DNA of 64,000 bases from Sphingobacteriales bacterium TSM_CSS. GTDB taxonomy: Bacteria; Bacteroidota; Bacteroidia; Chitinophagales; UBA2359. The stretch is taken from positions 26,381 to 90,380 of the forward strand of contig NBMY01000086.1 in the NCBI GenBank assembly GCA_002212985.1, in the 5' to 3' direction. Positions 1-7,442 of the stretch are shown one piece after another. Numbering within the stretch: the first letter of the stretch is position 1; each line of letters opens with the position of its first letter. The notes beneath the pieces were generated by a model, which was not told where the DNA came from, ran no database searches, and saw nothing but the letters and a program-made list of their open reading frames with translations. Position numbers and translations under genes: made by a program.

Positions 1-869
1 TCTTTCTTTCGCCCGAAATTATAACGGAGCGATACCGAAGTTACGGCATAGATATCGTTCCAGTCATCATTTTTACCGCGGTTGCCGGTGTATTGCGGGT
101 TTGGTTTGCCTGCAAAAGCCTGCAACTCATTGCTATAGGTTTCTCTGAAAACCGGGCTGTTGACATCATCAAGGTAATCGCTGAAAGCGTATTTAAGGTC
201 GGTTTGAACATTAATGCTGAAATGCCCGAACAAACGAAGGCGTAACCCGATACCGGCGTTTACATGCGGTACAAGTGTATTGTAATTTTCAGTGCGTTCG
301 GTTCCGATGTTGGTAATATCGGTTTCGTAGGTGCCATCGTTCAGGATTGGTATGGTGTAATCGTAATAAGAGCCGTCGCCGTCTTTTAAATCGGCAAACA
401 CTTTAAAATTGGTTAATCCTGCACCGGCAAACAGGTAAGGAGCTATAAAAGCCTTACTTGACAGTATTTTGTCGTTATCGGTTTTAAAAAGGAAAGACAG
501 GTTGCCATCGGTAATTTCTGAGCGGAAATTGAGTGCGCGCAAAAAATAGGGGTCGGTAATTTCCCGATGTCGGTCATTTGCAGAAATATACCCTCGGTTT
601 CCGCTCAATTGCAGACTGATTCCGGGCGTAAGCCGGCGTTCAATAAAGGCGCTGAAAGAAAGGTCGCGGTCTTTATTAAATTGGTAATGATTTTTGAAAG
701 CCTTGCCTACATTATTATCGGAAAGATCGCCGTAATAACTCATATAACCAACTCCTGCGCCAATCCGCCACCCGAAATCATCATTTTGGGCAACGGCTGT
801 ATGGCTGATGCCGCCAAACAGTAGTAGGAGCAGGGTAAATATAAATGGTAGGGTGAATGTTGTTTTCAT
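1..869 (-). CDS. Outer-membrane beta-barrel protein, 3' end outside window
   Basis: Read on the minus strand from ATG at 869, the frame stays open to base 1, so the gene runs off the left edge (289 codons present). It opens with a signal peptide (MKTTFTLPFIFTLLLLLFGG, then a cleavage-like AVAQ) and continues as alternating hydrophobic/polar strands with Gly and aromatic residues, for example GWRIGAGVGYMSYYGDLSD, FIAPYLFAGAGLTNFKVF and NAGIGLRLRLFGHFSINVQ. This is the pattern of the small outer-membrane barrel proteins (DUF6089/OMP_b-brl type) that are numerous in Bacteroidota. The last visible segment, SVSLRYNFGRKK, looks like a strand close to a C-terminus, so little may be missing. No enzymatic motif is visible. 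The specific function is unknown; the barrel assignment is inference from composition. Confidence 0.75.
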   Translation of the reverse strand, partial: MKTTFTLPFIFTLLLLLFGGISHTAVAQNDDFGWRIGAGVGYMSYYGDLSDNNVGKAFKNHYQFNKDRDLSFSAFIERRLTPGISLQLSGNRGYISANDRHREITDPYFLRALNFRSEITDGNLSFLFKTDNDKILSSKAFIAPYLFAGAGLTNFKVFADLKDGDGSYYDYTIPILNDGTYETDITNIGTERTENYNTLVPHVNAGIGLRLRLFGHFSINVQTDLKYAFSDYLDDVNSPVFRETYSNELQAFAGKPNPQYTGNRGKNDDWNDIYAVTSVSLRYNFGRKK

Positions 870-946
870 GGGATAAATACCTGTTTAAGGTTATAAAATA
901 AGGAAAATAACCGCAAATGGCAGCATAATGCCTGCTGCCGCGTATG

Positions 947-2131
947 CTATTTCCCTTTGCTGCCCAAACCAAGCCACAAATTTACCTCTGCACTTACACC
1001 AACAAAGGGGCGCACTTTTATGTCTTTGATGGCAAAGCCAAACTCATCGCGTTTTTGTTCAATAAATGTAGCGCCGGCATTGATACGAATAAACTGAAAC
1101 ACTTTATAACCCAACCCAAGGTAATAGGGCCGTCCGAAAATAGGACCTGTAACCTCGTTGCCGTTTTCGTCTTCAAAATTGTTAATAAATGCGCCAAGAG
1201 AGATTGAGGTGTTGCTCCAAAACGGCGATGCCAACGCGGCTCTGCCCAACGGAAAAGATAAACCCACATAAGGTGCGCTGTCATAAGAAAGGTCGTTCAG
1301 GTCGCCGTCAAAATACACCCCACCGTACCCGGCATTAATAGAAAGAATGTTTCGGGTTTTTTCTGTTGGATAGTCGTTCACTTCTTTCCAATCGTACAAT
1401 ACCATTAAATCGGTATTGAGGTATTGTTCCAGTTCGGTATGAAGGGCTGTTTTCAGTTCGCCAATCAGTTTTTCTGAATAAAGGCGTTTGCTTTCTTTGC
1501 GCTGATGTTTCTTTTCACCATTGGCAAATATAATATTACCTCTTTTAAGTTTGGCTTTATTGAGTTGTTCAATTTTGTTTTTAATAATGTCAGAAAAGCC
1601 CGGAAAGTCAAAATTGATTTTGTTTTCGTAAAAAATGGTACCTTCCTTAATTAAATCGTTCAAATCGCGCACTATAGCGCCTGCCGGTTTGGCCACGTTC
1701 AACCTGCGTCTTTCTACCGATATTATACCGTCAACATAAGCATCGAGGGTGCTGTTCATTATTTGTTTCAGGTTTTCCTTTTCGGTTTGGGTGGCTTTTC
1801 GATAGTTTTTCAGCACAATATCGTATTGATCATCGCCGCGAAGCTTATAGTTAAGCGGCAATTCAAATTTTTCGCCTGTGTTGCTGAAAGAACGTTTCCA
1901 TGTACCGGTGTACAAAGGCTTTTTATGCTTGCTTCCGCCTTTAAAAACATCAATGGTTACTAAATCGGTACCGGCCTCTGCCTGTCCGCTAAACATAATA
2001 AAACTTTCGGCGGGCAGCGGGTTACCTTGGTTAAAGTAGTTTTTTTCGTACTCAAAAACCACCATTTCATATTGGGCAAAAGCAGCGCTCGTAATGCCCA
2101 ACAACAGCAATAGCGCAAAAAGGTGTTTCAT
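947..2131 (-). CDS. Secreted protein of unknown function with C-terminal barrel-like region
   Basis: 394 residues from the ATG at 2131, chosen because it places a clean signal peptide (MKHLFALLLLLGITSAAFAQ) at the N-terminus; an upstream ATG at 2233 would bury it behind about 34 residues. The mature N-terminal half is charged and Lys/Glu-rich with a probable helical stretch (about residues 100-250). The C-terminal 130 residues switch to Gly/aromatic alternating strands (LSINAGYGGVYFDGDLNDL, PYYLGLGYKVFQFIRINAG, VRPFVGVSAEVNLWLGLG), suggesting an outer-membrane barrel or membrane-associated sheet. I do not recognise the family. It sits 77 bp upstream of another barrel gene on the same strand, so the two could be co-transcribed. 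Confidence 0.7.
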   Translation of the reverse strand: MKHLFALLLLLGITSAAFAQYEMVVFEYEKNYFNQGNPLPAESFIMFSGQAEAGTDLVTIDVFKGGSKHKKPLYTGTWKRSFSNTGEKFELPLNYKLRGDDQYDIVLKNYRKATQTEKENLKQIMNSTLDAYVDGIISVERRRLNVAKPAGAIVRDLNDLIKEGTIFYENKINFDFPGFSDIIKNKIEQLNKAKLKRGNIIFANGEKKHQRKESKRLYSEKLIGELKTALHTELEQYLNTDLMVLYDWKEVNDYPTEKTRNILSINAGYGGVYFDGDLNDLSYDSAPYVGLSFPLGRAALASPFWSNTSISLGAFINNFEDENGNEVTGPIFGRPYYLGLGYKVFQFIRINAGATFIEQKRDEFGFAIKDIKVRPFVGVSAEVNLWLGLGSKGK

Positions 2132-2277
2132 TATTGAAATTTGTTTAAAATTTAGGAATTTGTATGAAAAATTGGTCAATCTGACACTTATTTGACGAAA
2201 ACGACTGCAAAGGTCACGTATTTTTTTCATCAAAACAAAATGCAGAAGAAAAAATATTTTTTATTGTTCTTTTATAC

Positions 2278-3147
2278 TTATTTTTTCATCATGGTTGCCA
2301 GCATGTCCCATGTAGCATTGTCTAATGCTTCCAGATAGCTGAACTCACCCGCGCCTTTCAGCCATTCCCCGCCGTCTATGGTTACTACCTCACCATTTAC
2401 AAATGCCGAGAAATCGGAAACAAGATAAGCGGCTAAGTTAGCCAATTCCTGATGGTTGCCTACCCTGCCAACCGGCACTTTCATTTCGGGGCTGAATTTT
2501 TTTCGCAACGGTTCCGGAAACAACCTGTCCCATGCACCCGGCGTTGGAAATGGCCCGGGTGCTATAGCATTACAGCGTATGCCGTATTTACCCCATTCAA
2601 CAGCCAGCGAGCGGGTTAGCGCCAATACACCCGCCTTGCCGCAGGCCGAAGGCACAACATACCCCGAACCCGTCCATGCATAAGTGGTAACAATGCTGAG
2701 TATGTTGCCGGGTTGTTTGGCACCAATCCAGTGTTTTCCGGCTTCCAGTGCGCAATAATAGCTGCCTTTCAAGACAATATCAACCACCGTATCAAATGCC
2801 CGTGCCGAGAGGCGTTCTGTTGGACTGATAAAATTGCCTGCAGCATTGTTTACCAAAACATTCATTTGACCGAAAGCGCCAAGAGTTTGTGCAATCATAC
2901 TTTCTACCTGCTCATAATTGCGTACATCACAGGCAACAGCCAAAACCTCGCCACCGGTTTCTGCGCGCAGTTCGGCGGCGGTTTGCTCCAATACATCGGG
3001 TTTGCGGCTGCTGATAACCACTTTCGCGCCAAGTTGCAGAAAATATCGGGTCATTGATTTACCCAGCCCCGTGCCACCACCGGTAACAACAATAACTTTG
3101 TCTTTTAGTGAGCCTTCTCTTAACATGGGTTCTGTAAAATGCGACAT
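2278..3147 (-). CDS. 2,4-dienoyl-CoA reductase-type SDR oxidoreductase
   Basis: 289 residues, starting at the ATG at 3147 (MSHFTEPMLREGS), which matches the usual short lead before the Rossmann fold. The nucleotide-binding motif TGGGTGLG follows VIVV at about residue 20, and NNAAGNF is the NAG-type motif. The usual YxxxK is absent: the stretch reads TTYAWTGSGYVVPSACGKAGV, keeping the Lys but with Ser at the canonical Tyr position. Mitochondrial/peroxisomal 2,4-dienoyl-CoA reductases share this arrangement, with catalytic Tyr in the upstream TxYA segment, and the downstream PGPFPTPGA and INGEVVTIDGGEWL-like region also fits. The likely role is NADPH-dependent reduction of 2,4-dienoyl-CoA during beta-oxidation of unsaturated fatty acids. 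Substrate is inferred. It is a single gene with its own promoter-like element upstream. Confidence 0.85.
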   Translation of the reverse strand: MSHFTEPMLREGSLKDKVIVVTGGGTGLGKSMTRYFLQLGAKVVISSRKPDVLEQTAAELRAETGGEVLAVACDVRNYEQVESMIAQTLGAFGQMNVLVNNAAGNFISPTERLSARAFDTVVDIVLKGSYYCALEAGKHWIGAKQPGNILSIVTTYAWTGSGYVVPSACGKAGVLALTRSLAVEWGKYGIRCNAIAPGPFPTPGAWDRLFPEPLRKKFSPEMKVPVGRVGNHQELANLAAYLVSDFSAFVNGEVVTIDGGEWLKGAGEFSYLEALDNATWDMLATMMKK

Positions 3148-3190
3148 AAATTGTTTTTTAAGGTAATTTGTTTTTGCTAAATTGGGCCTC

Positions 3191-3225
3191 CAAAAGTAGG
3201 TAAAATTTTTTGCCATTGGGTCAAA
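3191..3225 (-). promoter_or_regulatory. Bacteroidota-type promoter for the SDR gene
   Basis: On the minus strand TACTTTTG (TAnnTTTG -7 consensus) lies at 3198-3191, preceded 23 bases upstream by TTTG at 3225-3222 (-33 element). The gene start at 3147 is about 45 bases downstream. The spacing is slightly longer than the typical 19-21. Confidence 0.5.
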
Positions 3226-3399
3226 ACTATGGCTTTTGTTTTAAAGGTCTATCTATTTTGCAACCCCCGAATCCTTTTTATTTGGATATGCAACGGCTGT
3301 TTTGACACTAGCTTGCAAAATTTGGCAAATAATTTGCAGTGTGGTATAGCAGTGCAAAAAACACCAATTTAAGCTAACCACACTACAACCGGGCGCCTT

Positions 3400-6300
3400 A
3401 TGAAACTATTTTTCCAGTTATCTTTTTTTATTTTGCTGTACTTGGGCAGTTACGCCCAAAACGGAATAAAACTGTACCTCGATAAAGACAAGCAACAGGT
3501 AGAAAATCCGGAAAATGCTGCTTTTTACCGCATTATCAGCTATACCGAAAGCGGTAAACCTTTAGGCATGGTATATGATTATTACCTGTCGGGAAAATTG
3601 CAGTTTCAGGGTATGTTGTCTCAAGTGCAACCCGATAAGTACGAAGGTAACTGTATTTGGTATTATACCAACGGCAACAAACAACGCGAAGCATATTACC
3701 TCAACGGACAACCCGCCGCACGTATGGCCGAATGGAACGAAGACGGTAAAATTCTGTACGAAGGCACATTCAGAAATGGAAAGCAATGGGGCAGGCATAT
3801 ATTTTGGGATGAAAACGGCAATTTCAGTCAGGTGGGCTTTTACCACGATGGTAAGCAGTTTAATATTACCGACTTATTAACCGCCGAACCCGAATCTCCT
3901 GCCGATACCCGGCAAACACTCAGTGTTTTATCGGAGGCTATGGATTACCGGTTTCTTAAAGATGCCGCTGATGCTTTTGCATTTAATAACTTTGGACAAA
4001 TTATGTTTGAGCAGCGCAAATATGCGCAAGCGCTTTGCCTCTATTTTGTAAGCAAGGAAATAAGAGAAGTGCTGGCCGTACCCGCTGCCTTAAAAGAGGT
4101 TAACGCTAATATTGCAGCCGTTTATACCGCTACCGGCGATACTAAAACAGCCGAAATTTATTATAAAAAAGCTGGTGTTTTACCCAATACCGCCAAACCC
4201 GAAGCAACCGAAAACGGCATGGTAATGAAACCAAATGTAAAAGACCGAAACAAGGTTTTGGCAGCTTATGGAGAATCTATCAACCTCACCGAAGAATTGC
4301 TTCGCGAGAAAAAACAAGAGGCTTCCCAACATACCCTATTGTTAGAGGAAAACACCAAAACCGAAATTGCTGAAACAAAACCCGGGAATAATGTAAACGA
4401 CATGCCTTCCGCCTTGGGCAACACAGCAACAAGTTTTCCCACGGCGGTTGTACTTGCCGAACCGATAGTTACTACTTTGGCACCGGTTGTTGCACCAGAT
4501 GAACCGATAGTTACTACTTTGGCACCGGTTGTTGCACCAGATGAACCGATAGTTACTACTTTGGCACCGGCAGTTGCACCAGCTGAACCTGCAGTTACTA
4601 CTTTGGCACCTACGGTTGCACCAGCTGAACCGGCAGTTACTACTTCGGCACCGGTTATTGAGCTTTCCGAACCCACAGTTGCATCTTCCAAACCGGCTGC
4701 TGCACCTTCCGCACCGGTTGTGGAACCCGTTGAAACAACTATTGCCTCGTTACCCCAACCCTCAACAGTAACAATGGCAACACCCCCTGCTCAAAGCAAT
4801 ACTCCGGTAGAAACTACATCTTCAGACATTGCAACTACGGCTAAAGCTGCTCCAGCCTTGCTGAAAACGGCACCCGTAGCCGCTTCCATACAACTTCCCG
4901 GGCAACAACAGCTAATTGCTGCGTTGGAACAATACTTTACCTCACAAGATAAAACAGCTTTGCTGCAAACGTTGTCGGAGCAAATGGGGGTAAACATAGG
5001 CAGCCTGAATTTGCAAGACGCCAAGGCTATAGGTACTATTATTGACCAAATGCTGGCATCGGGCGCTTATACAGGAGTAACTGCTGCTTTTGATATAAAC
5101 AGTGCAACGATAAAAAACAATAAAAACCCCGAATCGCAGGCTGTCATCTTGCAAGGGTTGGCACAAGCCTATGCAGGGGAGCAACGTTATCCGCAGGCAT
5201 TGGCTGCTTACGAGCAGACCGCTAAAATTACCCGCAACAAACCACAATTAGCTGCTGCCAATACTGCTGCACTTACCGGTATGGCACAAGTTTACCGCGC
5301 CGGTCAAGACTTTACCCGTGCTGCCGCCACTTTAGAAGAAATTAAAAGCAACAGTGAAAAAGCCGGTAACGATGCTACACTTGCGCTTGCTCATAATGAG
5401 TTGGGAAAAATAGCCTTCGACAGCGGCAACTATGATGCTGCCATAGGTCATTTTAAACAGGCGGCAGAATACTACGAGTATGTAGCCAACCGCGCCGCAG
5501 TTGCTGCTGCAACAAATGCAGCCGGTGCTATGCTTACGGTTAAAGGCAGTTATGCCGAAGCACAAAACCAATACAAACAAGCCAAAAGCCTGGCGGAAAG
5601 GCTAAAACTGAACAAAGAAATTGCAGCCATTAACAACAACACCGGGGTACTGTACCATATGCAGGGCAATTTTTCTGATGCGCTTGCACAATACCGGTTG
5701 GCTTTTGATGCATGGACAAAAGAAAATAACCCCTCTGCCGCATTACCGGCATTGCTCAATATGGCGGTTGTAAATGCCGACATGGGCAATTACCGCGAAG
5801 CATACCGCTTATACCAACAGGTTGAAGAATTGGTGGAGCAGGTTGGCGGAAAACTGCCCGATGAACCGGTGCAACTTAGCATGAAAAAAACCGAAACCGC
5901 CCTTTTGCAGGCAACTGACCTGGCGGTGCAACTCTCTGAACCCGATGTTGCTTTTACCCTTGCTGCCCGGCATAAAAACAACGTTGCTGCCCGCCTTATG
6001 CTGCAACCGGGTGCCGAAACCGTTTCGGCCGGATTAACACCGGCGCTTAAGGCAGAAGAAATCTATTGGCAACAAAATATTGCCGCTTTACAAAAGCAGG
6101 GTTTGCAACCTCAAAATGCAGGTAAACAACAACAATTACAGGCAACGCTGCAAACCATGCAAACTGGTTTTGGGCAATTTAAAGACAAACTTAAAGTTGC
6201 AGCCCCGGGTTATGCACAACTCAAATATCCCGATGATTTGGGGATTGAGCAAATTCAACAGGTGCTTGCACCCGATGAAACCTTACTGCAATACGCCGTA

Positions 6301-7401
6301 ACCGAAAAAAAAGTCTATCTTTTTGCCATAGCCAAATCGGTTTACCAATGTTTTCCGCTCGAAACTTCGGCTGTATTGGAAACAGAGGTTATGAACCTGT
6401 TGCAATTGTTTAACACTGCTCAAGCCGGCAGCAAAGACAGCAAAAAAACTGAAAAGAAAACGCCTGAAACCTTTGTACAAGCAGCTTCCAAGTTGTATAA
6501 GAAACTACTTTCAAAGGCAGACGAAAGCGGTTTTACCGCATCCGGCAAATTGATTATTATTCCCGATGCATTTTTGCACACGCTGCCGTTTGGTTTATTG
6601 CTGCCCGGCGTTCAGGAAGAACAACAGTATAAAGATTACAACTTTTTGACCAAGGCACATGCCATTTGTTATTATCCGTCTGTGCAGGCATTTTACCTGC
6701 AAAGAACGGTATCTAACGGCAATATCTTGCCCGGCGGCGGGCTGCTTGCCGTGGCAAATGCTACTTTGGTAAACGCCAGACCGGCCGCAAATACTCCCAA
6801 CCCGTCTTACTTTGACATGGCATCGGATAATTTCTCTTTCTCTGTTCCGGCACTTGAAGCCGACGATATTAAAACGGTAATTGCTCCGTTCGATGCATCG
6901 GGCACCTTACTTTTACAGCAAAATCAGGCATCGGAGGCCAAACTGAAACAGGTAAACTGGCAAAAATACCGATATCTTCATTTGGGCGTTCCGCTATTGC
7001 TTAACAGTCGTTATCCGCAGTTTTCGGGTTTTGCCCTTAGCGGGGCACAAAACGGTGCAGGTTTGCTTAGTCTGTCTAAATTTGCTGCTATGCAACCAAA
7101 AGCCGAAATGGTAGTGTTGCCGTTTTTAGCTGCACAGGAAACTGCTTTGCCCGCCTACACCGGAAACGAGTTGTTTACCCTACAATACAGCTTTATGCAA
7201 AACGGCATACCTGCTGCTCTTATGGCATTGTGGCAACTGCCGGCAAAAGATGCCAACCGCTTTGTTGCTGCCTTTTACCGCAAGCTAAGCGAAGGAAAAT
7301 CCAAGACAGATGCTTTGCAAGCCACCCAACAGGAGTTTATACAGGCCGCCGAGACTGAACAGCCCTTCTATTGGGGCGGGTTTGTTTTGTATGGGCAGTA
7401 A
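3400..7401 (+). CDS. Secreted MORN/TPR protein with degenerate CHAT domain
   Basis: 1333 residues with an N-terminal signal peptide (about residues 1-20, ending SYAQ). Residues about 50-160 carry MORN/YwqK-like repeats (YYTNGNKQREAYYLNGQ, YEGTFRNGKQWGRHIFW). A Thr/Pro/Ala-rich linker (about 350-480) contains five 14-residue repeats. TPR-like helices run from about 550 to 900 (ALAAYEQTAKI, AIGHFKQAAEYYEYV, ALAQYRLAFDAW). The C-terminal 350 residues match the CHAT peptidase fold, including LIIIPDAFLHTLPFGLLLP and a closing ALQATQQEFIQAAE helix. However, the positions of the catalytic His (ATHG motif) and Cys (SAC motif) read as Pro1198 and Leu1243, so proteolytic activity is unlikely. The usual family includes active TPR-CHAT caspase-like proteases. 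This one is probably a scaffold or binding protein exported to the periplasm or surface. Confidence 0.85.
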   Translation: MKLFFQLSFFILLYLGSYAQNGIKLYLDKDKQQVENPENAAFYRIISYTESGKPLGMVYDYYLSGKLQFQGMLSQVQPDKYEGNCIWYYTNGNKQREAYYLNGQPAARMAEWNEDGKILYEGTFRNGKQWGRHIFWDENGNFSQVGFYHDGKQFNITDLLTAEPESPADTRQTLSVLSEAMDYRFLKDAADAFAFNNFGQIMFEQRKYAQALCLYFVSKEIREVLAVPAALKEVNANIAAVYTATGDTKTAEIYYKKAGVLPNTAKPEATENGMVMKPNVKDRNKVLAAYGESINLTEELLREKKQEASQHTLLLEENTKTEIAETKPGNNVNDMPSALGNTATSFPTAVVLAEPIVTTLAPVVAPDEPIVTTLAPVVAPDEPIVTTLAPAVAPAEPAVTTLAPTVAPAEPAVTTSAPVIELSEPTVASSKPAAAPSAPVVEPVETTIASLPQPSTVTMATPPAQSNTPVETTSSDIATTAKAAPALLKTAPVAASIQLPGQQQLIAALEQYFTSQDKTALLQTLSEQMGVNIGSLNLQDAKAIGTIIDQMLASGAYTGVTAAFDINSATIKNNKNPESQAVILQGLAQAYAGEQRYPQALAAYEQTAKITRNKPQLAAANTAALTGMAQVYRAGQDFTRAAATLEEIKSNSEKAGNDATLALAHNELGKIAFDSGNYDAAIGHFKQAAEYYEYVANRAAVAAATNAAGAMLTVKGSYAEAQNQYKQAKSLAERLKLNKEIAAINNNTGVLYHMQGNFSDALAQYRLAFDAWTKENNPSAALPALLNMAVVNADMGNYREAYRLYQQVEELVEQVGGKLPDEPVQLSMKKTETALLQATDLAVQLSEPDVAFTLAARHKNNVAARLMLQPGAETVSAGLTPALKAEEIYWQQNIAALQKQGLQPQNAGKQQQLQATLQTMQTGFGQFKDKLKVAAPGYAQLKYPDDLGIEQIQQVLAPDETLLQYAVTEKKVYLFAIAKSVYQCFPLETSAVLETEVMNLLQLFNTAQAGSKDSKKTEKKTPETFVQAASKLYKKLLSKADESGFTASGKLIIIPDAFLHTLPFGLLLPGVQEEQQYKDYNFLTKAHAICYYPSVQAFYLQRTVSNGNILPGGGLLAVANATLVNARPAANTPNPSYFDMASDNFSFSVPALEADDIKTVIAPFDASGTLLLQQNQASEAKLKQVNWQKYRYLHLGVPLLLNSRYPQFSGFALSGAQNGAGLLSLSKFAAMQPKAEMVVLPFLAAQETALPAYTGNELFTLQYSFMQNGIPAALMALWQLPAKDANRFVAAFYRKLSEGKSKTDALQATQQEFIQAAETEQPFYWGGFVLYGQ
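4459..4668 (+). repeat. Five tandem 42-bp in-frame repeats
   Basis: Five copies of a 42-bp unit (starts 4459, 4501, 4543, 4585, 4627) encode EPIVTTLAPVVAPD and variants. The first two copies are identical, the third differs in a few bases, and the fourth and fifth are progressively diverged. The unit is a multiple of 3, so copy-number change keeps the reading frame. It forms a Pro/Thr/Ala linker between the MORN and TPR/CHAT parts of the protein. Confidence 0.95.
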
Positions 7402-7442
7402 AAAATCACTGCCAAACAGATTTTTGGCAAAAATAGGTTGCA

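Noticed and set aside
2278..3147. SDR lacking the YxxxK tyrosine considered as an inactivated enzyme
   Set aside because: The 2,4-dienoyl-CoA reductase family has the same arrangement with an alternative Tyr, so no inactivation is implied.
4266..4691. Minus-strand frame through the 42-bp repeats
   Set aside because: Repetitive reflection of the plus-strand Thr/Pro/Ala repeats; it is a by-product of the repeat, not a gene.
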